Source: Megascapheus bottae
Lineage: Eukaryota; Chordata; Mammalia; Rodentia; Geomyidae
DNA length: 64,000 nt
Direction: 5' to 3'
Assembly: GCA_024803745.1 (NCBI GenBank)
Contig: JANJXV010000025.1
Span: 17,439,110-17,503,109 of the forward strand
Shown here in pieces: positions 1 through 28,181 of the stretch. The position numbers and the translations under genes are program-made. The notes beneath the pieces are model-generated. The model did no database searches. It was given only the letters and a program-made list of their open reading frames with translations, and was not told the DNA's origin. Position 1 is the first letter of the stretch. The number at the start of each line of letters is the position of its first letter.

Positions 1-390
1 CAGGAGGCTGAGATCTGAGGATCGTGGTTCAAAGCCAACCCGGGCATGAAAGTCTATGGGACTCTTTTTGTTAATTTAAGTTTTCATATTTTACCAGTCC
101 TGGGGCTTGAGCTCAGTGACTGAGTTCCTTGGGCTTTCTCAAGGTTAGAGCTCTACTATTTGAGCCACAGCTCTACTATTTGAGCCGAGGAATTGAACCT
201 GGGCCTTTGTGCATGCTAGGCAAGCACTCTACCACTAGGCCTGTGAGACTCTTATCTCCACTTAATCACCAGAACACTGGAAGTGGCACAGTGGCTCAAG
301 TGGTAGAGCACTAGCCTTGAGTGGAAAAAGCTAAGGGACAGCACCCAGGCCCGGAATTCAAGCTCCAGGAACAGCACACATGTATACAAA
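1..390 (+). repeat. B1-like dimeric SINE interrupted by an antisense IDL-Geo copy
   Basis: The left edge of the window starts within the B1-like half (GGCTGAGATCTGAGGATCGTGG). At about 85 it is broken by an antisense IDL-Geo copy running to about 240 and resumes with CACCAGAACACTGGAAGTGGC, ending near 380. This is a nested insertion. Confidence 0.75.
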
Positions 391-534
391 AGTGTTTACA
401 ATAGTATGTCAGCCTCTGTTTCTGATCTTGTGGTTAATTGGAAATGAGAATCTCAGGGACTTTAGTGTCCAGGCTGGCTTTGAACTGTGATCCTCAGATC
501 CCAGCCTCCTGAGTAGCTAGGATTACAGGCATGA

Positions 535-16383
<15,849 letters not shown>

Positions 16384-17081
16384 ACACGTGAGACCTTGGC
16401 GTGACGTCGCCTGATCAGGAGATGGCCACCAGTCCAGAGTGTCACCTGACTGGAGAACGACCATCAGCGAAGGGCTTTAGAAACGATGACTGTTAACAGA
16501 TCTCAGACGCTCAGGAAATGCTGCACCAGGCAAGACCAACAGGCAGATATGTGAAACCTTTTTCATAAGGATAGGCTCAGGGCCTGTTTACAGGTCGTGA
16601 CAGCTTCCTTCCATTATCTTGGGGTCTCAGGCTGCAGAGCCCCTGGGATGCAAAGATCTCTTTACAGATACAACACTCAGGCCCGGAGGAGAAGCAGTTT
16701 GCTCAACTTAACGCCACTCATGGAGTGCTGGGGTTAGATAGATGTCAAAGCCAGCAGAGCCTGTCAGGAAAGACTCTGTCCATCATTTTGTGTATGTGGT
16801 GGTTCTGGGGCTTGAACTCAGAGCCTGGGTGCTGTCCCTGAGGGGTTTGTTTTGTTTTTTGCTCAAGGCTGGTGCTTTACCACTTGAACCACAGTTCCAC
16901 TGTTGGCTTTTTTTTTTGCTAGTCAATGGGAGATAAAAGTCTCATGGACTTTCCTATCTGGGCTGGGTTTTGAACCATGATTCTCAGATCTCGGCCTTCT
17001 GAGTAGCTTGGATTGCAGGTATGAGCCAGCAATTCCTGGGTTGTGGTTTTAAGGCTCTGAGTTCAGTCCTCAGCACTACCC

Positions 17082-17084
<3 letters not shown>

Positions 17085-17158
<74 letters not shown>
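17085..17158. repeat. (TC)n(AC)n microsatellite
   Basis: About 28 TC units followed by nine AC units, adjacent to an antisense SINE. Confidence 0.95.
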
Positions 17159-19009
17159 TCCCTCACTCCTAAATTGTCCTAACATACACTCTGCAGTTCA
17201 GTTAATCATTTATCAATAGTGGCTCATCGGGTGTAACAGATATTACCAGGGAACACTAGTGGAGAGGGACCTATGGAAATTCTCATGCTTTCTGTGCAGA
17301 CATCATTCTAAAGAACAAAAATCTATTTAAAAACACCCCTAAAGTTGGAAAAGGAAAAGAGCCCGACTACAGACACAGTACCGCACGCCTGTAGTCCCAG
17401 CTACTCAGGAAGCTGAGCCCAGGTGCTGCGGTTTGAATCCACTCCAGTGTCTTCCACGGTGCATGAGTGACAGGATTGGCCCCAGCTGAGGGCACTTTTT
17501 GGGGCGGTGGTGGAGGGCTCAGGGGGTGGGACCAGGAGAAGGAAGTTAGGCCCAGGGGCGTGGCCCTGAACAGGATTCTGGGACACCAGGGTTCTTTCTC
17601 ACCCTGGTCACACTCCGCAAGCCCAGCGTGCTGCAGACCACAGACAGCTGAAGCGGGTAAGCCAAAAGATATCTCTTCTTTACAAAAAAAAATCTTATTA
17701 GCATATTTTTATACGGGGGGGGCATTGTCATTGTGAAATTTCTGTCATTGTATAATGTACCCTGGTCAAACTAGCCCTCTCCCCCTCCCACTGCACCTCT
17801 CCCAAACAATAGCAGTGGTTGTGTTTCCAGCCTCTAGAATCTTACTCAACCTCCCTATCAACTCCTCGATCTGGGGCAACCCCTCACGTAAGGCTGCTTG
17901 ACTGTCCTGTCCTTCCCCCCCCTTTTTATTTCCTTCGGTCGGTCGTGGGGCTTGAACTCTGGGCCTGGGAGCTGTTCCTGAGCTCTTCAACTCAAGACTA
18001 CCACCCTACCCCCCGAGCCTCAGCCCCACTTCCAGTTTTCTAGTGGTTAATTGGAGATAAGAGTCTCAAGGTCTTTGGTGCCCAGGCTGGCTTTGAACCT
18101 GGAATCTCAGATCTCAGCCTACTGAACAGCTAGGATCACAGAGTGAGCCACTGTGCCTGGCATCCCCCCCCTTTTTAAAGCGTATTAATGGCACTCAGGG
18201 GTCTCTCCGTGGTTGTAGAAATTCTCTATTTTTCTCACAATGCCCCTCAGCTGCTTTCTCTGCCCCACCCTCACCTTCCTAGGATCAAGGCTCACCGATT
18301 CCACAGGCTGACTTCACACAGTTGCAGTGTATTTAGAAATTATCCACCCTCTGCCTTTGTTTTTCCCTCTCTCCTTTCCCCCTCTGTTCTTTGTATGTAT
18401 GTGTGTATATATCTTTTAGATTTCACATGTACCTATGAGTGAAAACATTAGACTTTTTAAATTAAAAAATTTTAAGTCGCATTATTGGCTTTTTGAGCTT
18501 GGTTTATCCACCATGACCTTCTGCAGTTTCCTGTTTTTTCCCCCCTGTAAATGATGTGTTTTCGGATTCCTTAATGGCTGTATAATATTTCATGGTTTGT
18601 ATGTACTAAAGCTTCTTTCTCCTTTCACCTGTAGGTTGAGCTGATTCCACTATCTTTCTTTCTGTGATTATCTTAGGCTGACATACCAGATATTTCAGGC
18701 CAGTCTGGGCAATAGAGCAAGACTCAATCACAAGCCAAAACAAACAAGGGCTAAAGGTGTGGCCTAAATGGTAGAGTGCTTGTTTAGCAAGTGTGAAGTG
18801 CTGGTATACAAAACCTCAGTGCCATGTTCCAACTCCTGTCCCAAACAAGCAACCCACAGGGCTGGTCGTAAACAGTGGCTGAGATATGGGGTCACTTGAG
18901 CCCAGGAGTTCAAGGTCAGCTTAGGTGACAGAGCAAGAGCTTAGCTAAAGTCTATCCTTTCTACTTGACAAAGGCTTCTCATGTCAGACTTAGATCATGT
19001 ATCTGGATC

Positions 19010-19142
19010 TGTTTAAAAAAATGAATTTTGTGGGAGTGGGGAAGGGAAATGGGGACAAAAACAGGAGAAGGGGTATCAGTGTGTGACAAGTAATGCAACT
19101 ACTACCTGGTGAATATAACTAATCCTATACATTACAATAAAA
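19010..19142 (+). repeat. L1 3' tail, sense
   Basis: A G-rich 3'UTR-like stretch (GGGAGTGGGGAAGGGAAATG) ends with ACAATAAAAAATGAA, a polyadenylation signal and short A tail. Confidence 0.45.
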
Positions 19143-19187
19143 AATGAATTTTGTGGTTTTTTTCTCAGAGATTATAAACAAGCCGAG

Positions 19188-19608
19188 GGGCTGGGAGTGT
19201 TGTTTAGTGGTAGAGTGCTCGCCTAGCATGCACAAAGCCCTGAGTTCAATTCCTTCGTACCACATACACAGGAAAAGCCCAAACTGGTGCTGTGGCTCAA
19301 GTGGTACAGCACAAGCCTTGAGAAAGCCCAAGGACATCTCAGGCTCTGAGTTTAAGCCCCAGAACTGGCCAAAAAAACCAACAGGCTGATATGGGCAGGA
19401 GTGTGGCCTAGTGGTAGAGTGCTTGCATAGCATACACAAGCCCTGGGTTTGATTCCTCAGTACCACAGAAACAGGAAGTGGAGCTGTGGTGCAAGTGATA
19501 GAGTGCTAGCCTTCAGCAAAAGAAGCTGAGGGACAGTGCCCATGCCCTGAGTTCAAGCCCCAGGGCTGTTTCCCACCCTCCCACCTCCACCTTAAAAAAA
19601 AACAATTA
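19188..19608 (+). repeat. Two sense IDL-Geo SINEs in tandem
   Basis: The first runs from GGGGCTGGGAGTGTTGTTTA to AGAACTGGCC (about 19188-19378). The second runs from GGGCAGGAGTGTGGCCTAGT to about 19608 with an A tail. Confidence 0.85.
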
Positions 19609-19690
19609 TGGAGCTAGGAGCTAGCACCTTCTGTTTGAACTTTGTTTCCTAGGTGGTGTTAGCACTTAAACTACACCATAAACCTTTTTT

Positions 19691-19893
19691 TTTCTTTTTT
19701 TTCTGATGCCAGTCCTGGGCTTGAGCTCAGGGCCTGAGCACTGTCCTTGTACTTTCTCAAGACTAGAGCTCTACCACTTGAGCCTCAGCACCACTTCCGG
19801 CTTTTTTCTATGTATGTGGTACCGAGGAATCGAACCCGGGTCTTCATGCATGCTAGGCAAGCACTTTAACCACTAGGCCAAACTCTCGGCCCC
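19691..19893 (-). repeat. IDL-Geo SINE, antisense, with 16-bp target duplication
   Basis: Full, little-diverged antisense copy flanked by ACCATAAACCTTTTTT at 19675-19690 and 19894-19909. Confidence 0.93.
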
Positions 19894-21578
19894 ACCATAA
19901 ACCTTTTTTGCTTTACTTAAGTCTTTTTTTTCCTATTAAGATTTTTTTGGCTGGCACTGGTGACTCATGCCTGTAATCCTAGCTATTCAGGATGTCAGGA
20001 TTCCTGGTTCAAAGCTAGCCCTGACAGAAAAGTCCACCAGCCTATCTCCAATTAAGCAGCAGAATGCTAGACTCATATAGTAAAGACAGAGGTGGCTCAG
20101 CCGGTAGAGTGCCAGCTTTGGGTGAAAAAAAACTGGTCAAGATCCTGAGGCCCTGAGTTCAATCCCCAGTACCGGCACACACACACAAAAAAGGGATTAT
20201 CAGTAGCTGTAAGAGAGGGTGGGGATTCATTTAGACACTTGTGTGCATAATACAATGTGTGCATCAACCCCTGGGGTTCACATCCCCACCCACAGCGTAT
20301 GGGCAATATGAAATCACAGGGCAGAGTGTGTGTGTGTCTGTGCATGTGTGCATGCCAGTCTTGGGACTTGAACTCAAGGGTCCTTTCATGCTTCCACATG
20401 AATGGTTGGATTGATTTTTCTGTTTCTATAAAGAATGGCATTGGAATTTTGCCGAGGACCGCGCTGAATGGGTCGATGGCTTTGGATACAATGGTCATTT
20501 GCACAATAAGCTTCCGTCAAGTGTGCATGGAAGGCTTTTGTCTTCTAGTGCTATCTAAAATCGCATTTTTCAGTTTCACAATGTTTCTTTGGGAGATCTT
20601 CTAACTCTAAGTTCATACCTAAGTGGTTTATTTTCAAGGTTATTAATAATGGAATTGATTGCCTCATTTCGATCTGTCTTTCCAAGATGGTGGCATAGAG
20701 AAAAGCTTACGTATGTGCTTGCACATGTGCATACACACAGCTCTAATGGTGGAACTAGTAAACTCAAGGTTTCCTGTTCTTAGCTTTTTCTCTCGAGGCA
20801 GGTACTCTACCACATAAGCCAAGCCTCCACCCGTCCTTCCACTTGCACCCTTTTTTCCCCCTGCCAGTCCTCGGGCTAGAACTCAGGGCCTGGGCACTGT
20901 CCCTGAACAGCTCTTGCTCAAGGCTAGCCCTCTATACCACAGAAGCCATAGCACTACTTGCAGCTTTTTTTGTGTATGTGATATTAAGGAATCCGACCCA
21001 GGGCTTCATGCACTAAGCTACCTACTAAGCCACATGGCCAGCCCTAAGCTCTGAATTGAGTGTTGATATTCCCATCCTGTGGTATTTCCTAAACTCTTGG
21101 ATCTCAGAGCTTTTCAGTACACTTTTTATTTTTTTGGTGTTAAGTGGAGGTAAGAGCCTCACAGAGTTTCCTGCCCAAGCTGGTTTTGAGCTGCAATCCT
21201 CAAATCTCAGCCTCTTGAGCAGCTAGGATTAGAGATGTGAGCCACCAGCACCGGCTGGAGGATCTTTTAAATACAGGGTCGTGTCATCTGCAAATAGGAA
21301 TAATTTGATTTTCTCCTTTTCTGCTTTAATCCATTTTAGTTTCTTTTCTTGCCTGACTTCTCTGGCTCAGAATTCTAGTATTCTATTGAATGAGACTGGA
21401 AAGAGTAGACATGTTTGTCTTGGTCTTGATTGTCGAGGGAGAGATTTCAGTGTTTCCTCATTTAATGTCATATTGATGGGTTTGACTTTAGTATGTGCAT
21501 GACTATTTTTTAATTGTTATTATAAAGGTGATGTATAGAGGGGTGACTGTTACATAAGTCAAGTAGAGTACATTTCTT

Positions 21579-21770
21579 GTTTTTCTTGTCAGTCCTGGGG
21601 CTTGAACTCAGGGCCTGGGCACTGTCCCTGAGCTTTCTCAAGGCTAGTGCACTACCATTTGAGCCTCAGCACCAGTTTTGGCTTTTTCTTTATATGTGGT
21701 GCTGAGGAATTGAACCCAGGCTTTGTGTTTGCTAGGCAAGCACTCTACCACTAGGCCACACTCCCGGCCC
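21579..21770 (-). repeat. IDL-Geo SINE, antisense, with target duplication
   Basis: Flanked by TAGAGTACATTTCTT (21564-21578) and TAGAGTCCATTTCTT (21771-21785), inserted into antisense L1 sequence. Confidence 0.9.
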
Positions 21771-21867
21771 TAGAGTCCATTTCTTTTCGGACAATGTCAC
21801 CCCATTGCATCCTCTCTCCATTTTTCCATCCTGTCCCCACCCACAAATTGTATAGTTGAATTTTTTT

Positions 21868-22090
21868 TTTCATACCTTTTTCTTTCTTTCTTTTTTTTTT
21901 TTGTGCCTGTCCTGGGCTTGAGCTCAGGGCCTGAGCACTGTCCTTGGACTTTCTCAAGGCTAGAGCTCTACCACTTGAGCCTCAGCACCACTTCTGGCTT
22001 TTTTCTATGTATGTGGTACCGAGGAATCGAACCTGGGTCTTCATGCATGCTAGGCAAGCACTTTAACCACTAGGCTAAACTCTCGGCCTC
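21868..22090 (-). repeat. IDL-Geo SINE, antisense, with target duplication
   Basis: Flanked by TAGTTGAATTTTTTT at 21853-21867 and 22091-22105. The tail carries a CTTT-rich stretch. It also sits in antisense L1 sequence. Confidence 0.88.
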
Positions 22091-23075
22091 TAGTTGAATT
22101 TTTTTGTAGATTTTTTTGGGCTTTTTGATATTTCTATACAGTGTGATGGAATATGGAAACTGTTTTAGTTTTCTCCCATTTGTTAAGACTTTCTGTTCTA
22201 AAACATGACCAGTTTTGGAGAAAGTTCCGGGAGAAGAATGTACATTAGTATAGCACCTAGCTGAGATGCTCTGATAATCTGCTAAATCCATTTGTTCTAT
22301 AATGTCCTTTAGGTCTGAGGATGTATTTTGGCGTGGATCTTTTTTGCATGGAGAGTCTCTTTATTATTGCGGTGGGGTCTATCCGTACTTGCTAGTACTA
22401 AAGGATTTGTTTAATGAATGCAGTGTTTGGTGAATGCCTGTTATTTCATTTTGATGGGGTTTTCCCTGTGTGTGTGTGTGTGTATGTATATGTAGGTGGG
22501 TACACGCGTGTGCGCCTGTGTTGAACTCAGGGCCTGCGTGCTGTCCCTGAGCTTTCGTGCTGAAGGCTAATGCTCTATGGGTTTGAGCCACAGCATCACC
22601 TCCAGCGTTTTGGTACTTAGCTGGAGATAAGAAGTTCATGGACTTATTGCCTGGCTGCTCTGAACCATGATCCTTGGGTCTTAGCCGGCTGCGTAGGTAG
22701 GAGCTCACGGATCTGGCCACGTTGCCTTTTAGCAATGTATACATTTCCCACATGCACAGCTCCGCTTTGTTTTTCGGTGGTTAATTGGAGATGAAGAGTC
22801 TCAGACTTTTCTGCCCCATTGGCTTCCAACTGTGCTCCTCTATTCCAGCCTCCTGAGTAGTTAGGATTGCAGGGGTGAGCCACCTGCACAGTTTTGAAAT
22901 TTTGTTCAGATTTGGCTTGTGGCCTCGTGGGTCTATACTAGAAAATATCGCTGCACTGGTGGAAAGAAACATGTTTCTAATGTGGGGTGCTGGATAAATT
23001 CATTTGGTCTGTAGTATTAAGTTTGGTGTTTGTTGATTTTGGGGGTGGTAGGATGTCAGGTAACCCCCGTCTCTT

Positions 23076-23245
23076 GGGGCTGGGAATGGGGCCTGGTGGT
23101 CGAGTGCTTGCCTAGCATGCACTTGGGTCCTCAGCAGCACATAGGAAAAGCCAGAAGTGGTGCTGTGGCTCAAGTGGTAGAGCGCTAGCCTTGAGCACAA
23201 GGGACCGTCAGTGCCCCGGCCCTGAGTTCAAGCTTCACCACCTAT
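23076..23245 (+). repeat. IDL-Geo SINE, sense
   Basis: Starts GGGGCTGGGAATGGGGCCTG with a partly deleted box B region; the right half ends GAGTTCAAGCTTCACC. Confidence 0.75.
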
Positions 23246-23921
23246 TTGTTCTTGGACAGTGTCAGCCCTCCCTTGCTCTCTCAAGCTTTTCCCTCTGGTC
23301 TCTAGCCGCGGGCCATGCAGCTCATGTTGAGAAAGGTCAAGTGAGCTCCCTGCTGCACTTTCACACTTTCCCTCCATTTCTGTCTCCTAGGAGTTACATT
23401 TTTGCCAGAATTAAAATACATTATTCCATGCCTCCTTGGCCTGTGGGATTTCTGTTGAGGAGTATGGATTAGTCTAATGGGGTTGCCTGATATTCTTTTT
23501 TTTTTTTTTTTTCTTGTAGATGTAGTCTTTGTCCTAGAGCTGGGGATGTGCTGGTGTTAGAGCACTCAGGGAGGCAATTTCAAACCCCAGGATTGCCAGA
23601 ACACACAAACTCCTTTCTTTGTCCTGTTTTTTGTTTTTTTTTTTCCTCCAGTCATGAGGCTTGAACTTGGGTCTGGGCGCTGTCCCTAAGCTTTCTTTTT
23701 TGCTCAAGGCTACCACTCTATCACTTTGAGCCACAACTACTCCTGTTTTGTTTTTTTTTTGGGGGTGGTGGTGGGGGAGAGGAGGTCATGGGGCTTGAAC
23801 TGTCCCCAAGCTTTTCAGCTCAAGGCTACCACCCTACCCTTGAACCAAGTCCCACTTCTCATTTTCTAGAGGTTAATTGGAGATAAGAGTCTCAGGTCCT
23901 TTTGTGCCTGGGCTGGCTTTG

Positions 23922-24306
23922 TGTTGGGGACCGTCTGTGGGGTCAGTGACCTTGGACCCACACAATTGTGTATACAAGGAAGTAGCTCTTAGCATGATTT
24001 TGGGCTGTGTCAATCCCTCCTCTTTTAACCTGTTTGGGACTTGATGGCTTCTCATTTAACCTATTTGAGACTTGATACTGTTTGCACGAATGTAGCCCCT
24101 GGCAGCTCCCTAGTTTAATGAAGTGTATTTAAGGTCAGAACTTGAAATAAACTGGGCTACAGTCTTGGGCCACAGTCTTCTTAAGCTGTGGCTGTTGACT
24201 TGGGCTGTAGCCCTCCTGAACCCCATCTGTTTGTCTCTCTTCTATTTTTTCCTAGTCCCTGCCCCCTATTTCAGGAACCCTGGTTCGCTGCCGGCTTGCC
24301 CCGGCA
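23922..24306 (+). repeat. 5' LTR
   Basis: 385 bp, TGTTGGGGAC to CCCCGGCA. It contains a TATA-like GTATTTAAG near 24126-24134 and AATAAA at 24146-24151. Compared by hand with the 3' LTR it differs at about 13 aligned positions, lacks a 21-bp duplication and carries an extra 14 bp (24267-24280). Confidence 0.95.
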
Positions 24307-24308
24307 AG

Positions 24309-24326
24309 TAGTGCCTGAACAGGGAC
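24309..24326 (+). promoter_or_regulatory. Primer binding site, tRNA-Lys3-like
   Basis: TAGTGCCTGAACAGGGAC starts two bases after the LTR. It matches the complement of the tRNA-Lys3 3' end at 15 of 18 positions by my recollection of that sequence; the three changes are all transitions. Lys3 priming is known in MMTV and in lentiviruses. Confidence 0.8.
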
Positions 24327-24447
24327 CTTGAAAATCTGGGAAGACGGTGGAGGACCCCGCTGTGGTGAGCGACGCATCATAGGACTCTTAAGAGAGGATC
24401 TTGAGAGTGAGAGAGCGGGAGAGTGGACAGTCCGGGAGTAAAACATT

Positions 24448-25962
24448 ATGGGTCAAGTTACTAGCCGCAGGCTCTATGTGCAGGTCCTGAGGGACATACT
24501 TGAAGCCCGTGGAACGCGGGTGGGACAAGGGCAGCTTGAGAGTTTCCTGCAGTTTATAGAGGAAGCATGCCCGGGGTTTCCAGAGGAGGGAACCCTAAAT
24601 TTAGAAACCTGGCTAAGGGTAGGGAAAGGAATTCAAGAGTATTATGGTGTAAATGGCCCTGAAAAGACCCCTGCAGAGGCCATTACTTTGTGGAATTTAG
24701 TAAATGAATGCTTAGATCTTCCACATGAGAGTGCCAAACTTAATCTTGAACTAAAGAACCCTTCTGAGAAAACACCTGAGGCTGGGCCATATGCCACAGT
24801 TTAGGTGAGAGTTTAGATGAGATGGTGAAAAGGGAACAACAGCCAGTAGATAGTGAGTATAAGAATTCAGATTTGAATATCAAGGAGGAAAGCTATGATG
24901 AGCTGTCGGAGGTCCGGCCGGCTACGGTGGAGGAGATGCTTCAAGAAATTCTACATTTACTATCTAAAGGGGGATAGGGCAGAGAGCCCCCCCAGAAATA
25001 GGAAATAAATATGACCCTCCAGCCACTATTGTGGCCCATTCCAATCCTTACCCCCCACTCCCACCGCCTCCGGCTGCAGCTTTACAGCCCCCAACCCCCT
25101 TCTCAACCTTTATGCATGCCCAAAGGTCCTACCACCAGGCACAGTGCACCGCAACTAAGCCAGGCTCAGGCTGCTAAAAAGTGGAAAGATGTTTCAGGGT
25201 CTCGATGCTCCCCCATTTTAGCTCATCATGTGAACAGGTAAACCACCAACCTATTCCTTTTAAACTAATGTGGGACTTAAAGAATGCCCGCTCCCAATAT
25301 GGACCAACTGCCCCTTTTACTCAAATAGCATTGGAGTCCATGTGTACTGACATTTTATGCCCATATGCCTGGAAGCAGCTTGCCAGAGCATGCCTTAGTG
25401 GGGGACATTACTTATTATGGGAAATAGAGTTTACTGAACAGTGTCGAGCTATAGTTGAAGCAAAAAGGGCTGAGAATCTGCCTTATACTTTGGATCAATT
25501 GGTAGGAGAGGAACCTATAGAAACACCAAAGATCAATTGGGCTATGCAATGGAAGCCTATATGCAAATAAATGTAGCGGCGAAAGAGGCTTGGAGAAAAT
25601 GACCAAATTCTAGCCGTACTGAAATAGCCTATGAAAATGGCAACGCCACCTGTCAGGCAGCTATCAGACCCCACAGGAATAAGGGAGGAATCACAGACTA
25701 TATTAGACTGTGTGCTGATATTGGACCCTCCCATAAACAGGGCCTCACCTTAGCCACCGCTCCTCAAGGAAAGACTGTTACTGAATTTATAAAATATCAG
25801 GGCCAGCGGCATTCTCGGGCTGCTGGACCCCCAGGGAGTTGCTTTTCTTGTGGACAAATGGGACATCGATGGCGCAATGCCCATGCCAGGCCAAGTTAGA
25901 GAAACCTCACCTGGCACATGTCCACGCTGTGGTAAAGGGAAGCACTGGGCTAAAGATTGCAA
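24448..25962 (+). pseudogene. gag: gag remnant (matrix, capsid, nucleocapsid)
   Basis: ATG at 24448 opens a 118-codon frame starting MGQ, the N-myristoylation signal, with a betaretroviral matrix-like domain (LESFLQFIEEACPGFPEEGT). The frame stops at 24802-24804. A linker continues in another frame to about 24975. Capsid-like sequence is open at about 25260-25570, followed by a stop. Nucleocapsid has a first CCHC knuckle from 25840 whose last Cys is not in frame, and an intact second knuckle at 25919-25959 ([14 protein letters not shown]) in a different frame. At least three frame breaks make it nonfunctional. Confidence 0.9.
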
Positions 25963-26745
25963 GTCAATAACAAATCGCAATGGCCGCCCGTTTTCGGGAA
26001 ACTGGAGAAGGGGCAGCCCCTGGTCCCGCAAAATTATGGGGCAGTCCCTCCCTCCCTCTTGGTGACAAGTTCATCTTCTAACAACCCCCCAAAATCAGTC
26101 TCCGGCCTCTTCCGTGCCACCCCAGGCAGTGCAGGACTGGACCTCTGTTCCTCCACCTGCCCAGTATTGACCCCAGAGATGGGGATACAAGCTCTCTCCA
26201 CGGGGGGCTTTGTCCCCCTTCCCCCGGGAGTGGCTGGATTGCTGCTAGGGGAAGCAGCTCAGCCCTTAAAGGGATACAAATGACACCTGGCATAATTGAC
26301 CAGGATTTTACTGGTGAAATTAAGATTATGGCCTCTGCCCCAAGGCATGTGATATCGATCCCAGCAGGATAGAGAATAGCACAGCTAGTTCTTGTGCCTT
26401 GACTTACTTCCTGAGGGGACTGCTAATTCCTCTGCCCCATGTGGACAGAGAGGATTTGGGTCCTCTGATCTCTATTGGGTACAAAGCATAAAACAAGAGA
26501 GGTCTGAGATGACTTTATTTATACAAGAAAAGCCTTTTAAAGGAATATTAGACACCGGAGCAGATGTGTCTGTGATATCTAAAAAACATTGGCCAGCCCA
26601 ATGGCCCCTGACAACTTCTATGACTTCCCTACAGGGGATTGGGTATGCAACTGACCCACAGCAGAGCAGTGCCATCCTTGCTTGGAGAGATGAGGAAGGG
26701 CACTGGTCATTTTCAGCCATTTGTCCTGGATCATCTGCCAATTAA
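25963..26745 (+). pseudogene. pro: dUTPase and protease remnant (pro)
   Basis: A dUTPase-like segment ([11 protein letters not shown] at about 26120-26155, then [11 protein letters not shown]) sits between nucleocapsid and protease, the betaretroviral position. The protease frame is open from 26392 to 26745 and keeps the aspartic protease active-site motif LDTGAD at 26548-26565. It ends early and the two parts are in different frames, so the polyprotein is broken. Confidence 0.88.
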
Positions 26746-28047
26746 TTTATGGGGTCGTGATATCATGGAAAAAATGGGGGTGACTATGTTTAGACCTAGT
26801 GCTGCGGTCACTAAGCAGCTGCTCGATCAAAGCCTCCTTCCTTCTGGGGGGGCCAGAGCCGCTCCAACCCCAGTCTCGCCCACCGAGACAGGGATTAGGG
26901 TATTTTTACGGGGGCTGCTGTTTGTCCTGCCCTTCACCTGATCCCATAAATTGGCTTTCAGAGGAACCCGTGTGAGTGGACCAGTGGCCCCTTCTTTAGA
27001 AAAAAAATCATTGCAGCTCAACAGCTGGTGCAGGAACAGCTGGATTTGGGGCATGTAAACCCTTCTAACTCTCCATGGAATTCTCCAATTTTTGTTATAA
27101 AGAAAAAAATCAGGTAAATGGAGGCTGTTACAAGATCTAAGAAAAGTAAATGTAACTATGGAACTGATGGGAACATTACAGACTGGCTTGCCTTCCCCCA
27201 TGGCAATCCCAAAGGATACTTATAAGATTATTATAGATTTGAAAGACTGCTTCTATACTATACCCCTGGCACCTCAAGACTGTAAGCATTTTGCCTTTAG
27301 TGTCCCCTCTGTTAATTTTAAAGAACCCACAAAGCGGTTTCATTGACTCGTGCTCCCACAGGGCATGGCAAATAGCCCAACTTTATGTCAAAGTTTTGTA
27401 GCCAGAGCCATTTCTTCCACCCGTGAAAACTTTTCTTCTGTTTATATTGTTCATTATATGGATATTTTGTTGGCTTGTTCTGACCCTACTATTGTACGAC
27501 AAGCTTTTGGACAACTAAAGCAAAATCTGAGCCTTTTTGGCCTCATAATAGCAGCTGAAAAGGTTCAGGAACACCCCCCATTTACATATTTGGGCCATAT
27601 GTAGGCCCGCCTGTATGGCTTTATCTGCCATCAGCCCCTGGCAAAGGGCTGACCTCCTATTACGAACTAGTAGCCACTCTAGTGCATATGTGCCGAGTGG
27701 ATTCCTGCAAATATTTAGGCCAGGAACCTCATTTTATTTGTGTTCCATATAATTTACAACAAGATTGGCTATACGCTCATTGCGATTCTTGGGCTATTGC
27801 TTGGACTGATTATACAGGAAAAGTTTTGCATCATTGCCCATCTAACAAACTTCTCCAATTTGCTGCATGCCATACGTTTCTTTTTCCTTCCATAGTACAG
27901 GCCTCGCCTTTGTCTTCTGCTGCCTTAGTTTTTACAGATGGATCCTCTAATGGAACGGCTGCTTTAACCATTAATGGGAAACTAAATCTTGGGTTACGGG
28001 TTTTTCCAACAGGCACTTGTCCTGTTACAAGGCGAGCCCTTGAACTT

Positions 28048-28181
28048 TTTTTTTTTAATTTTATTGTAATTAGTAAAAGGGTTACATGATATTTGCCAGA
28101 TAGAAGGTGCATTAATTCACATACATTGATACCCTTTCACATGTCTTGGTACCCATTTCCCTCCCCCCCCCACACCCCTCA
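28048..28181 (-). mobile_element. 5'-truncated L1 3' tail inserted in the retrovirus
   Basis: An antisense insert with a poly-T tail (28048-28056), then the complement of a polyadenylation signal (TTTTATTG). It is flanked by the 14-bp duplication GAGCCCTTGAACTT at 28034-28047 and 28182-28195. A near-identical tail occurs at 60323-60404. Confidence 0.85.

Larger units (their letters stand above)
18400..23065 (-). repeat. Fragmented antisense L1 (3'UTR and ORF2 pieces)
   Basis: From left to right the pieces run from L1 3' end toward ORF2: about 18400-18680, 20390-20540, 21262-21560, 22105-22440 and 22910-23060. Recognisable stretches include 'gattgatttttctgtttctataaagaatg' (quoted in part), 'catctgcaaatagg' and 'aaacatgaccagttttgg', all typical antisense ORF2. 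SINEs separate the pieces. It is certain in type but approximate in extent. Confidence 0.6.
16384..23915. other. ANKDD1A 3'UTR and gene-free interval up to the retrovirus
   Basis: The 3'UTR end is undefined. Beyond it lie SINEs (about 16800-17040 antisense, 17930-18165 antisense, 18690-18830, 19188-19608, 19691-19893, 19950-20190, 20849-21044, 21130-21260, 21579-21770, 21868-22090, 22520-22890, 23076-23245) and pieces of antisense L1. I see no gene. 17170-17700 is unassigned. Confidence 0.75.

Noticed and set aside
20680..20780. A sense-strand L1 5' start (CCAAGATGGTGGCATAGAG)
   Set aside because: The motif resembles an L1 5' end, but fewer than 100 bp of plausible sequence follow and the surroundings are antisense L1, so I could not support a separate element.
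21281..21502. Short + strand open frame that looks membrane-like
   Set aside because: It is the wrong strand of an antisense L1 ORF2 fragment.
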